From positions 2,356,001 through 2,420,000 of the forward strand of contig JARUPY010000434.1 of NCBI GenBank assembly GCA_029817715.1: a stretch of DNA of 64,000 bases, read 5' to 3'. The translations under genes were made by a program, and so were the position numbers. Positions 47,901 through 59,815 of the stretch are shown in pieces. The stretch is from Melastoma dodecandrum (lineage: Eukaryota > Streptophyta > Magnoliopsida > Myrtales > Melastomataceae). The notes under the pieces were generated by a model that had not been told where the DNA came from, searched no databases, and worked only from the letters and a program-made list of their open reading frames with translations. The stretch's first letter is position 1. Every line of letters begins with the position of its first letter.

Positions 47901-48540
47901 TGCAGACTCTAATCCTGCCATTCTTCTTGATGACAGGGACTATGCTGGATATCCACTCGGTGTACCTCGATGTTCTTATATACCCAGCTTTAAAGAGCTT
48001 CTTGACTTCTTCGAATACTGCCTGAGTGACTTCATGAGTCATTCTCCTTGGTGCCTGTTGGACCGGCTTAAATCCTGCTTTGATTGGCAACTTATGCTCT
48101 ACAAGTCGGCGATCTAGACCCGGCATTTCAGTATAGTCCCAGGCGAAACAGTCTTTGAATTCTTCAAGGGTAGCCTTAATAGAATCGAAAATTTCTTTAT
48201 TCATTGAAGAACTAACGAAAACGATCCGAGGGCTAGATTCCTCGCCTAAATTGATACTTACAAGCGGGTCACATGGCATCATAAGTGACTCGCGACCCTG
48301 GACACCGCCTAAGTCGGTATCAATGGACTTAGATAAGCTAGCCTCAGCATTTACATTGCTTATTTGGCGACCTAATTTCCTAGACTTCCTAGCATACTCC
48401 TGAAGTCGCTGGAGGATATCAGCGACTGCATAGCCTCTTCCTTCGTCACTGTCCATACAACCCTTCGTGCAGGAGTCTATCGGGCTCCAACTCCATCGCA
48501 TCACTTTCCTGGCTCTTGGGCGCCTCCCCCTTGTCGCCAT
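44994..48540 (-). pseudogene. Element D pol: reverse transcriptase, dual RNase H, integrase (frameshifted)
   Basis: The minus-strand frame 48540-45859 (893 residues) has reverse transcriptase with FMDGFSGYNQI and the catalytic YIDD near residue 312, then the RT-linked RNase H. A second RNase H follows with the catalytic set D (GWFDGSSAKSG, about 595), E (NNATEYEAL, about 633), D (MGDSQLVI, about 661) and D (NTIANDLAQKASG, about 705). This extra archaeal-like RNase H is diagnostic of the Tat lineage. Integrase begins with the HHCC zinc site (about 810-850) and first Asp (WALDIIGE, about 878). The frame breaks near 45875; the rest is at 45881-44994, with IVVDNGTVF and the Glu of GQAEATNKL. Confidence 0.93.
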
Positions 48541-49606
48541 TAGGACTGTTGTCTATCTCGCCTCCATCCTTGGTCGGGACTACTTCCTGCAGGACCTCAT
48601 CTATATCCTTGTCCGTGAAGTCGGGGCCCCATCCTGTCGGCACGATTGGTCCCTCGTCAGGCTTGGGGTGAGAGGTGCCATAGCTCACAATGAAGTCGAA
48701 CTTCCCGGAGGGTTCACCTAGGGGTCCGACAGTAGGGTCTCCTAGCTTGTAGCGTTGATCCAAGGTGAGGTCCTTGATCGTCTTGCATGTTTCTGCATGT
48801 AAAATGCCCTTGTCACAACAGGAGTATTCATCAGCCCTGATAGTCTCTATTTCAGAGTCAAGCCATAAAATCAACTCCCTATGCAAAGTCGACGGGATCG
48901 CGGCGGCTTTATGAAGCCAATCGCGTCCCAAAAGGGCATTAAACGAAGGGGCTATGTCAATTATGAAGAAAGCAGTTTCCTGCTCGTGTCTTCCGACGCC
49001 TAAATGCACAGAGCATATCCCTAGGCATTCGGACTTCCTCCCATTAAAGCCGCTTACAGCCACGTCGGTTCGTACCAACTCGCTAGGCTTGTACCCAAGT
49101 AGTCTAAACTTGGTGAGTGGGAGAACGTTGACGGTGGCGCCGTTGTCTATTAAGACTCGACCCACCAAAACACCGTCAAAGGTGGCTGCGATGTATAACG
49201 AGTGCATGTGCTGTTTCATGCGATCCGATGGTTTCCTCAGCCAGTGCAGAGGGAAGCCTGATGGAAAAGAAGTAACCTTAGAGTCCAGGGTTTTACCTTT
49301 CGGCGCCTTCGACTTGTCGTTGTAGGCGAACTCCGCAGGAAAGGTGAGAGCGTTACAACTCACGAGGGGCCCTTGTTCTGCGTTGAAGTCGCAGGGCCTG
49401 TCTCCTCATAGAGGAGTGTAGTCGAAGCTTGAGCCCGGGTTTTCCGAGTAATCAGTAGACTCGACCCGTTCGGGCTCCGCAACTTGTTTCTCTGCGGCTT
49501 GGTTACCTTCCGAGGGTGGCACCGCAGGGGTCATCCTAGGTCTTTTTTGGGCGTGACTTAGACGCCTTTCCTTTCTCTTCTGAGCCCTTAAAGGGGGCGC
49601 AACCTT
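48446..49606 (-). pseudogene. Element D aspartic protease, with frame breaks
   Basis: The minus-strand reading 49363-48446 contains VLIDNGATVNVLPLTKF (active site), FNGRKSECLGICSVHLGVG and LLGRDWLHKA. An in-frame TGA at 49408-49406, where A and B have an Arg, separates it from the gag-protease linker (49606-49409). At its C-end the frame differs from that of reverse transcriptase and the two overlap at 48446-48540, so either a frameshift lesion or a translational frameshift joins them. Confidence 0.88.
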
Positions 49607-49611
49607 CCTTT

Positions 49612-52391
49612 CTACCTTCTGCCATTGAGACGAAGGGTTAGGGGCTTTGACGAATTTTGGTTTCTTAGAACCAGAAAAGAGTCGGCTGGGTCATACCCCA
49701 CCTGCGCTGGAGTATTTTCTGGTCTATTCGAGGAGGGTTTACTGGGGTTTGAATTACCTGTACCCTCGGGGCGGACCGCTTTTACCAGCATCTCTCCTTT
49801 TGCGGACAAGTCGACCAGCCGCAAGAAATAGCTCACGCAGCATGCTGTGCAGAGCTGGGTAATAAGTATCCGATTGTGGGCGATCAGCTTGCACTTCTGG
49901 CACAGTAGCTTCTCATCCAAGAATTGGGCGATAGGAGGTCCCCTCCACAATTCCTGGGGGTCGACTGTCTGTGACGCATATCGAAGCCTGCGACTTGCAG
50001 CCTGTTGGGGTCGGTCTACTCCCTTATGCTCTTCCACAGGTCTTATCTCTTTGACAGGGGTAGTCCTAGTGTACCCCTGCTTGACGACTCTCTGGCCGGA
50101 CGAGTCCATAAACTCAAGTCGCCGTGCTGGGCGTTCTGTACCCCGGGCGGCTGCCTCTCCATTCCCCCCATGCCCCTGGGAACCTCCTCTTCCTCCTCGC
50201 GAAGCTGATCGGCGATCCACACTAGGAGGACTTTTGAGGACGTGAGAAGGTCCTCGGGGGGCAGTCAATGACATTGCTGCTTCTTCAAAAGGAGTCAGGT
50301 CATACCAGTCTTCTGTCTTACTGTCCAACAGGTACTTCTTAAATGTGTGGCATTGGTCTGTCGTGTGAGTGTCGTTCAGGTGCCAGTGGCAAAGCCACTT
50401 GTCCCTTCCCTTTGGCAGGATGACGACCCCATGCTCAGCCAGTCGCTTCATCAGGGCATTTGCCACCAGGGTCTCGCCGGTTGCTTGCAAATCCTGCGAA
50501 GGTATAGCAGAGTCGTTAATGACCTCTACAAGGTTAACCTCAGTGTCAAATATATCAAATGTATGAATGGCGACTTCGTCGTCAAATGGATTATCATCCA
50601 CCATGGCGACTTCATCGACTTCGGGAAAACAGAGCTCTTTAGACTCTATTAAATCCTGAATTATATTTCTAAAGGACAGGCAGTCCTTGGTAGTATGGGT
50701 GAAGGAACCATGCCACTTGCAGTAATTCCTACTTTTTTCCCTTTCTGTCTGAGGGACTCGATGACCAGGCTTAAGCCTGATCCTTTTCTTTTGATAAAGC
50801 CAGTCAAAAATGGCGTCGACTTTATCTGTGTCGAAGGAGTACTTCCTTTCCTCGGCATTTTTCTGGGAGGCTTTGGCTTTAGAATTTTTCCTAGTCAAGA
50901 GGTCACATATAGTTGACTCTCCCTTAACAAACTCGGCCACGTCGACTTCATAAGTATCCACTTGGTAGGCTCGAGTCAGCTTGGCCTCTTCTGTTAGGAG
51001 CTGATAGTACTCAGTGGCTCTCCTTGCCAAATCATATAAGTCGACAAAGCGCTCCCCTTGAAGCTTTTTCTGGAAAGGAATGGACAACGCATTTAATGCG
51101 AGGAGCAACTGGTCTTTCTCCGGTATGGGAGGCCTACACCGTAATAAGGCCTTTCTAAGTTTCATTAAAAACTGCCCCGGGTGTTCCCCATTAGCCTGCC
51201 TAAGGCGCATAACCTCAAACATCGACATGGGGGTATCGAGTCGAGCAAAGGTTTTAACAAACATGGACTGCATCTGAGTCCATGAAGCTACTGACCCCGA
51301 CGGCAAACCTGCATACCAGGTAAAGGCATCCCCGGTTAATGAATTCGGGAAGAGCTTTAGTTTTCAGAAGTCATTCCCGGCCGCCTCGCCAAGTTGATGA
51401 GTGAAGCGAGCAATATGCTCAAGTGGAGTCATTTCATCTTCGCCTGAGAAGCGAGTGAAGTCGGGCACCTTATAACCCCTAGGTAAAGGGAAATCCCTGT
51501 CAATGTACGCAGGATAAGGAGGCCTGTATAAACAGGTGTCATCTCGCCGAGCTATTCCGGGGACGACTTGCTCTATAACCTGAGTTATGGCCTCTCTTAA
51601 GTCTGGGGGTACAACGCCTATCGGCCCTTGCCCTGCGAGTCGAGTTGGCCTTGACGGGATATACGGAGGCCTTTCTCCCACTGTCTGGCTCGTTGGATCC
51701 CTTACATAAAACGAAGGCTTCTCACGATGATTACCACTCCGGGGTCCAGGCTCATAGGGACCTCCAACTGCGTCGACCATTGGCTCTTTTCCAGGGCGAC
51801 GAGCCGGAATAAAATCCTCCCCCCGATCTGTTTCCTCTTGGAAGTCCTCTGCCTCATCCCAATACGTATTCGCTGGTTGACTACGTGAAGAAGAGGGTCG
51901 ACCAGGGGAAACCAGATTCCCGGGTTCAAAGAGAGCATTCGTCCTTATCTCAGATTGCTCAAAAGTCACGTTACGTGGCCTTTGAGTTGTCCGACGAGCG
52001 TCTGCCATGAACGTAGACTCCCGAAAATGGGCCTCTCTCATACGAGGTTTCACTCTTTCCTCGTCTCTCGGGCCAGAAAGACGCCCTATTAGAGTTTGGA
52101 CATCGATTAGGATGCCCTTCATATCAGTCAACTCCTGACGCACATTTCCCAATTCCTTGTGGAACTCCAGTCTCGAAATAAATTCGGACGGGGCATGTGA
52201 ATCAAAAGCGGACTGGTTTGTAACTGCCTGGCCTCCTAGGGCCGGCGCTTGGGCGTGTGAATCAAAAGTGGACTGGTTTGTAGCTGCCTGGCCTCCTGGG
52301 GCCGGCGCTTCCAAGTTCATTTCCAGAGGAAGTTCCTGGTTTTCCCATCTAAGGGATTCTGAGACTCACGGCTTCGCGTATTTCTCGGCAT
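49612..52391 (-). pseudogene. Element D gag, broken
   Basis: Expected start ATG at 52391 (MPRNTRSRES), with a frame change near 52345; the main frame runs 52320-51364 and, after one TGA at 51366-51364 in place of a conserved Trp codon, on to 49612. Near the N-terminus a 60-bp tandem duplication (52195-52314) repeats GGQAVTNQSAFDSHA. The capsid core is around 51400-51150, the Cys/His segments NYCKWHGSFTHTTKDC and CHWHLNDTHTTDQC follow, then a Gly/Arg-rich tail and CQKCKLIAHN. Close to 49670 the frame shifts before the protease linker. Confidence 0.9.
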
Positions 52392-52420
52392 TTGAGACTA
52401 AGATCCTTTTTTCTCAACGT

Positions 52421-52439
52421 TCTCCCACTGTGGTCGCCA
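52421..52439 (-). other. Element D primer-binding site
   Basis: On the minus strand TGGCGACCACAGTGGGAGA begins 6 bases after the LTR end, as in B and C. Confidence 0.85.
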
Positions 52440-52445
52440 AAAACG

Positions 52446-53387
52446 TGTTCGCCTATAGAACGGATCACGTCGGAAATATTTGGCAAAGGACTCACAGGAA
52501 TTGAGTTTGTGGTCGCCAGTAAGAAGATGCACAATTTTATTGAAAAAAAAATGCAAGTCTTACAATCTTAATGAATTAAGAAAACAGGGCTTACAGCCAT
52601 TAGAAATGGAAAAAAGTGCAAGTGGTGACAATCGATGTGGAAATCTGTGACGGCGGAGAACTTGTGACGAAGGCCTTGGAAGCTCGCTCCGTCGGTGGTG
52701 GTCGCTGGCGGAAAGCTGTGACGAAGGCCCTACGAGCTTACTCCGTCGGTGGTGTCGCTGGCGGGAGTTGACAGCAAAGGCCCTACGAGCTCACTCTGCT
52801 GGTGGAAGGGGAGTTGACCTACAAACCGGGTCGAGGTATCTAATTCCTAAGGTTGACGAACAAACTTCAGAGTTTTGGCTGTGTATGGTCGTGTCCTTAT
52901 CTTAAAAAATTCCTCTGCTATTTATAGAGGACTTGTACGTGATTAACACGTAACAGATAGATCGTTTTGCAGATCGTGTTATAGATCGTGATCCCTAATA
53001 TCGTGGCCAAACGTGATTGAAAATGAATAAATTTATTTCAACCTCGTCGACTTGACTGATCTGTACGGACTACGATCGACTTGGTCGACTTATCCAGAAT
53101 TCCGTCGACTTGACCCTACTAGTAAGCCTAGCTACTGTTGAGTCATCTTGGTTGACTTTGATCACCATACCCCTTCGTTGTGAGTCGACCTAGTCGACCC
53201 CGTTCATAAGTCGACCTAGTCGGCTTCGTCATAAATCGACCTAGTCGACTTCGTCATAAATCGATCTAGTCGACTTCGTCATGGGTCGGCCTGGACGACT
53301 GTATCTTGGGCCGACTCGGAGTGTGACTTGAAGGATTACTGGGTCTCTGTTCTAAGCCCAGGCCCAAAATTATTTGCCATGTCAACA
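52446..53387 (-). repeat. Element D 5' LTR
   Basis: 942 bp, TG...CA ends, matching the 3' LTR (40492-41503) with about 16 substitutions and a 70-bp deletion at about 53006. The promoter TATA box is on the minus strand at 52926-52919 (TATAAATA). Confidence 0.93.
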
Positions 53388-54777
53388 GGGAGGTGGGTAG
53401 GTCGGGTAAGAGGATCCATCGAATCTGAGTCGGTGAGTTGTGTGGTATGCGTCTTCCATTTCTCGCCCACCTTCGTAGGGGCGCTATTTTCTTCACCTAG
53501 CCCCGCCTGCATAAAGTTTTCATATTTCCTCCCATCTCTGTTCGCATACAACCCTTGATGAGTCGGAATGTCCCTCGTTTCTTCTTCTTGATTTTTGGCT
53601 GAACTGTCTTCGACGCTGTCCGGTGTTGTGTGGTGTCGTGGGCGAGGAAACATGTTGATTTCTTCTAGGGGTAGATTGTGCCATGTTGTCTGAATTTCGT
53701 ATTACCTGCGGTACTTGGAGTGTTCGCCTGGGAAAGTTGGCCGCCATGAGTTGTACAGATTTGTCATTTTCTATTGTTCCTGTGGTTGTGGGTGATGACA
53801 ATGCGGAGGAACTTTCTGTGGGACTGAGCTGCGAGTTGAGTTGGTAAACAGCGAGTGGATTAGTGGTGTGCCTTTCTGTGAATCGGGCGTGCAATCGGTC
53901 AGAAGTGATATGCTGATATTTGTCTGGATGATTGCTATTCTTCTGCCACTTTTGAAAGTCTTGCCAATAGAGTGAAATGTGAGGTTGATTTCGGTTATGA
54001 GTGGAAAAGGCGAAATTGTTTCATGAGGCTGAATCACAGTTTGTTTGAGCGAATGTTTGTGAGGAAATCGTGCCACAAGTTGAATCAGGATAGAACCGAG
54101 CTTCGCCCCTGGGTGATGTGAAGATATCACCTGGACGGCGGGGAAGTTTTGTTGTTCTGTTCTATGTCTTGTTTCGAGATGAACTCGCATTACGATGGGG
54201 TAGTGAAGGCTATGTCGGATGGCCGCTACCCAGTATTTTAATTCAATCTTCTGCCGCAATGAGACATTGGTTGAGTGAGTGGCTGTTATTGTTACTGTTG
54301 CGAGCTGGAGTGGTATTACCCGGCTGTGATGTCGGAGGAGTACAGGGAGGCGACGACCATTCGTAGTTGTGCCTGCTGCCGTTACCCGGGCGCTCCCGGA
54401 GGAGTGGGTGGGGATGCACTTCGGTGGTCCTGGTACCGTTCGAAGTGTTGATACTGTTGGCCAGAGTGGTTTAAGGGAGTCGCTTTGAGAGAGTTGCATC
54501 GAGAGTTTCTGTTTCGGTTGGTTATCTTGATCTTAATATCTTATGAGTGATATCGTGTTTCATTATGGTTGTGTTGATGATGTATTGTGGGATTCTGAAC
54601 CGTTTGTGCATAATACTTTCAAAAATACATGTTAGAATTCAATTAGTGGTCCCACTGTTTTCGTGTGTACATGGGTAAGGCGTACTCCGCGAATTATCCC
54701 TGACCCCAGTTGGGGAATTTATTTTTAGTGTTGCAGAAATACGAGAGAAAGGATACACGTGGTGAAGATTATCGGAT
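53388..54777 (+). repeat. Element F 3' LTR, right part
   Basis: Continuation of the LTR interrupted by element D. 53388-53392 (GGGAG) is the second target-duplication copy. From 53874 it matches the 5' LTR fragment at 34729-35671 closely along its length. The end is placed at about 54777, where the two copies part (primer site there, unrelated flank here). With 39722-40491 the LTR would be about 2.15 kb. Confidence 0.6.
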
Positions 54778-56400
54778 TAGTCAATGGATGACAACACGGT
54801 GAAGACCTCAATTTTGTCGTTTCCGCTGTGTGACCGTTCAACTTCGGTTGAATCTTCTAATTATAATTTGAAAAAACTTTTGTAGGTCGTTTCACATTGG
54901 GAGAACGCCACCAGAATGATTGAGCAAACAGTCCCGGGTATGAACAACCGAGTAGAAGTAGTTCTATACCGGGCACCTTATCCCGAAATCATAGACATCG
55001 ACTTCCCTTTACCTGGGGGATATAGATTCCCTGACTGCTCTCGTTTCTCCGGATAAGGGATTTCAGCAGCAGGCTCTTCCTGGGATCACTCGTTGGGGCC
55101 GCCTTCACGCGGTACATCAATTTAACCCCAAATTTCATTCGAAATTGGGAAGAGATGCACGTCCAATTCACGTTGGCCTTCACACAAGCGGATGGAAGAG
55201 CTCACGCATATGAAGTAGTAAGCAAGCAAACTAGTGATTGTGTTCGTTAATAGACTGTGGAAAGCCATACTGAGATGTAAAACATCTGTGTCGGAGGCGA
55301 AACTAATCGTCATCGCCCAAATGCTCTTCTTCTAAGCATGAGAAATAAACTCGAAGGAGAAACATTCAAAAACTGGAATGAGCTTGTTCGCAGAGCGACT
55401 CAGTGAAAACCACCTCGGAGAGATGACTCAAGCGCATGGTAACTATCCGACCGGACTTGTGGTCATGTACCAAGCCAAACCAAGAATTGAAAGCAGCTTA
55501 ACATAATACATGAAGGGTCAACCACTCACATGAGAAGAATTGATAAAGAAAAACTTTGGAGCGAATGCCTCTCATAGGTCTTAAGAAGAGTAGAAATATT
55601 CGTTCACCGAAGAAAAGACGGATGTAATCTTTGAGTTCATGCTGCGGAAAGGTCGTGTACAACTAGCAGCAGGCCATCATCGCTTAACTCACATTGAGCG
55701 AGAAAAATCTAAAAGCCACTGTAAGTGGCATGAGTCTTAAACTCACGCAATTAAGTATTGCATCACGTTAAGAAATCTAGTACAGGACCTTATCGAGGCA
55801 AAGAATTATGTTTCCCAGAAACAGACGAGAAAGCGTTGATTGAATTACAACCCTTTGAAGGATGTTTAGATATCAATGCTATCAATATAAATTATCGATA
55901 TTTTGCTCCTTACTCTTGCAGAGATAGCCAAAACCATCCTCACCAACATACTTTTCAAGCAATTATGGAGCAAGGGGGTCCTGCAATGTCCACTCGACCT
56001 AAACGGACTTCGCCCAGGAACATGCTTTTGGCACATGAACGTTTCCCACAATACGGACAATTGCCACACATTAAGGAAATTCCTGCAAGCTGAGAGATGC
56101 TAAGTGGTATGATCTAAATGGACTCAAGGAGATGGCTATTAGGATAAAGACGGGAGTGCCCCCTATTGGGATCAGGATGGGAGCGCCCTGTATTCAGCCA
56201 GACTACCTTCAACGTTGTACTGATCAATTAGAAACAAGTGAGCACAGTCGTACAGTCAATAAGAAGAGGGGCTTGTTAAAACTCAAGAGATTGTTTGAGG
56301 TGGTGGTGATAGACAACATCCAAACAAATGCAATGATGGAGGACACAAATATCCATACCTCACTAACGAAGGTGGTGCAACCAATTGAGGGGGCTTAGGC
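54778..56400 (+). pseudogene. Element G: heavily decayed Tat-type gag
   Basis: No LTR is seen, but plus-strand pieces in changing frames match the gag of elements A-D: around 54965-55055 a capsid piece (YRAPYPEIIDIDFPLPGGYR, then FSG before a stop), around 55640-55800 the Cys/His region (SHCKWHES, then LRNLVQDLIEAKELCFPE) and around 55995-56100 CFWHMNVSHNTDNCHTLRKF. Stops and indels are frequent, so this is an old copy. Confidence 0.65.
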
Positions 56401-58915
56401 GAAGCCAGGAAAACCCACGGCTGAACAGAATCTCCATGGTGTAGGGTAGAATACACGAAGGGAACCATCGCTGGCATCGAAGAAGAAAAATGGAGCAATG
56501 AAAAATGGCCCCCCGATTGCTCAATTTATAATAGAGCAAAAGGTTTCCTCAATCTCCTGAGGGCGTACCAAAATCTGACTGCGCACCATGGAAGGGGACA
56601 ACCAGCACGTCCAACGCATTCTTATGCATAGCCTTGAAGATGGCTCTGTCGCTAGTGGGCTGGTCAAGGAAAACGATATCTGCCTTGACAGGGACGGAGG
56701 GAGCCGTTAAGATTGTTGAACGGATGGACTGGGGTTTCAAAAGAACATAGAAGAAAAGGGATGACTTGAGCACGCAAAAGAAAAACCGCTCCTCAGCCCG
56801 AGTTTTATAAGGAAACTTGGGACCCAAGAAAGGAAGCCTAAACGACGTCGCTCCCAGATACAAGTGCCCCACTGTGACATCCCAGTTTCTTTTCAATGTT
56901 AAGAAAAGTGGAAAACTTGTATTTATGAAATTTTAGGTTGAACAAAAATCATTTTTTATTATAATATGTAATTAGTTGGATTGTTTACAGGTACTTACAG
57001 AATTCCCCTATTCCAAGCTTATACCCATCACACTCTTCTCCAAGGGTCCTAGGTACGCATAAATAAAGTGGAAAAAAGTGTTAGTCATATACTAAGTGCG
57101 AACGCCATAACTCAAATTTCTTTGATTCCCCAAACTAATCCATTAACCATGACAACTGTTGGATAGTTCTCGAACCTTTCAAAATTATCATAAGAGGTTA
57201 CTGGGATGTCATTTCAACGACCGCAGCAAACTCTCTCGATCCTTTTAACTTTGGTTCGTCAAGGGAATTTATGTATCCAGCTTCATTATTATGAAACCGT
57301 GACTGTCTCCCACGCATACATTACATCTCCCATTACAATACTCCCCATGGCTATTATTCATCACCGCATTCTCTTCACGATTCCACGAATGGTGTTACAC
57401 CCCAACTTAACCCCTTTTTTTTCTATTACGACAAACATTGCCTTACATCTTGTATTCCTTCCCTTAACACGAGAGTCTGACTTCTCATTGCATCATTCTT
57501 TCACTATCACCCCATCCGCGTCATTTCGTTTTCTCAAGACCACGTACGCGCCACGTCCATTCACCACTCATTTCTAGTCGATCATTCACTTTCTTCCCGT
57601 GGTCCCCGAAGGATCCGAACACCCTTGCTTGCATACCTTTCCCCACCGCCCAAACATTGTACGAAGTTGATCGTAGTAGCCACACAATTACATAAAAATG
57701 ATAGAAATTGTAAGATGGAGTAGCTGCGTCGTACCTTAATTATCCGTACGCTTCAAATGATTTTCCTCCGGTTACTCTATCCCTTCTCTCCTTCCATTCC
57801 TTCCTCCCTCTCTGTTTTTTTCTTCTTTTGTTTCTTCGAATGAGGAATGCTCCATCGATGGGTGCATGGCCATAAATCACCTAATCACCTAACACCTAAC
57901 CCCTGCTTTTTGGCTAGTGTCACTATAAATCACATAATGTTGAGACCTAAGGTATCTTCTTTTTACCCTTTTTGAAAGTATTACCACTGGTGATTAACCA
58001 ACACCCCCTTCACGTGCTAGTAATTTCCTGCCTTTCATATTTATTATTCAACCAAAAACCATCTTATTATTGGGTCATTACATCGGTGGTTTCTCAGCCC
58101 AACCAACGTCGCTCACAGATACAAGAGCCCGATAGTTTCTCAGCCCAACCGACGTCGCTCACAAATACCAGAGACCGGTGGTTTCTCATCACCTAAAAAG
58201 GATAATGATAATTAATACGTCGCAGGTGGTCATATCTTTTGGGAAACTAAGTGATGGAAAAAACAATTATTCAACGGGGGATGGAAATTCAACGATGATT
58301 ACAAAATATTTGAAGGGGAGCGTTAATGTTGCACATTCTTGATCTTCCTCGGACAAGAATGAAGCGGCGGACGATGGAACTTCGATAGGCTCCCACTCCT
58401 CAACCTTTTTTCAACAAAAAAGGGTGGGAGACACACTCCTCCCTCACTGGCGGGGGAAGAGTTAGCCGGGGACCTAAAATACCCAACCTCGCCACTCACG
58501 CCAGGTTGTACGGCACAAGTAGTGTACAGCGACTTCCCGTCAATACAGGGGGCGATGTGCACAAGGTTGTGGATATAAGCTCTCAGAGGTTCGAAGATTG
58601 TGGACATAGGCTCTAGTGACGATTTAGCGTGGACGCAACGACTAGTATTCCCTCATGGACATGTTCGCAATCGAGGATAAGAACTGAAAGCATAAGCATT
58701 CCCAAGCTCCCTATTTTTAGCGGAACGCCGAGGTGGGATAATAATAAAATAGAAGAACCCCACAGTAATTATCCCTAAAAGGGTCCTTGGGGAAGTGGTC
58801 CCTTCAAGGGAAATATGTAATGTCCGAAGAAAAGGGTTTTACAACAGTTTCCCAAGGAAAGCCATATTAACAAAAATCCGCTGACGTAGCTCGGCAGAAG
58901 ATCTCGAAAAGACGT
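56401..58915. other. Unassigned region before foldback element 3
   Basis: No gene is supported. The longest reading (56896-56549, minus) has no recognisable motif. TGTGACATCCCAG at 56873 resembles the start of a Ty3/gypsy LTR but lacks a purine tract before it. At about 58085-58185 a segment of about 50 bp with TTTCTCAGCCCAACCGACGT is repeated twice and partly a third time. Confidence 0.35.
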
Positions 58916-58924
58916 CATTCAATC

Positions 58925-59815
58925 GGGAGCGGCTAACGTCCCGTGCGTGGGACGTCCCCCCGCATTGTACTAATTCCAACCCTGATTTAGTACAATATAC
59001 TAACACCAATTAGTATAGTTATTATTACTAACGATGTACTAACTACAGTGTTAGTACAATGTACTAATGGGTACTGTTTTTGTACTAGTACAATTAGTAC
59101 AATGTACTAATGGTCACTGTTTTTGTACTAGTACAGTTAGTACAATGTACTAATGGTTACTGTTTTTGTACTAGTAATGGTTGGTACAATGTACAAAACT
59201 TTTTTAGTACATTTTTAGTACATTACATGTGTACTAATTGATAAAAAACAGTAACAGTGATTTTCAGTACAATGTACTAACCATTACTAGTACAAAAACA
59301 GTGACTAGTAGTACAATGTACTAACACTGTAGCTAGTTCATCGTCAGTAATTATAAGTGTACTAATGGGTACAGTTTTTGTACTAGTACACTTAGTACAT
59401 TGTACTAAAAATCACTGTTTCTGTTTTGTACCAAATAGTACACATGTAATGAACTAATAATGTACTGAAAAAGTTTTGTACATTGTACAAACCATTACTA
59501 GTACAAAAAAAGTGAGAATTATTACATTGTATTAAGTGTATTAGTACAAAAATAGAACCATCAGTACAGTGTACGAACCATTAATAGTACGAAAACAGTG
59601 ACAATTAGTATATTGTAGTAACTGTACTAGTAAAAAAGCAGTGTACATTAGTACATTTTACATGTAGTAGTACCAATATAGTAACCATTAGTACATTTTA
59701 CTAATTATACTAGTACATAAACAGTAACCATTAGTACATAAACGACAACCATTACTACATTGTACTAATATTGTAGTTAGTAATTAGTAATTCGCAGTAG
59801 CCTAACTCCTAGCCT
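58925..59815 (+). repeat. Foldback element 3, left arm
   Basis: After the terminal palindrome the arm is an about 850-bp run of TAGTACAATGTACTAA, TTTTTGTACTAGTAC and ACAGTGA words in both orientations, with internal hairpins. It ends near CCTAACTCCTAGCCTAACTC, which parallels the inner arm ends of element 2 (CCGAACCTAACTCC at about 17740). Word choice differs from elements 1 and 2 (GTACTAA against TTAGTAA). Confidence 0.75.

Larger units (their letters stand above)
40492..53387 (-). mobile_element. Element D: nearly complete Tat-type Ty3/gypsy retrotransposon
   Basis: 12,896 bp on the minus strand: 5' LTR 53387-52446, primer site, gag, protease, reverse transcriptase, two RNase H domains, integrase, then an antisense plant mobile domain gene, purine tract and 3' LTR 41503-40492. 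GGGAG flanks both sides (40487-40491 and 53388-53392). The LTRs begin TGTTGACATGG and end GGCGAACA and differ at about 16 positions plus a 70-bp deletion in the 5' copy, so the insertion is fairly recent. The coding region has a few stops and frameshifts and would not make a full polyprotein. It is nested in the 3' LTR of element F. Confidence 0.95.

Noticed and set aside
53520..54499. Minus-strand readings of 124 and 242 residues in the right part of the element F 3' LTR
   Set aside because: They lie inside an LTR; the corresponding reading in the other LTR copy (35351-34872) is shorter and in part differently framed, and no known domain is visible. An antisense LTR gene is possible but not supported.
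56873..56900. TGTGACATCCC as the start of another gypsy LTR
   Set aside because: No purine tract before it, no matching second LTR and no LTR end found.
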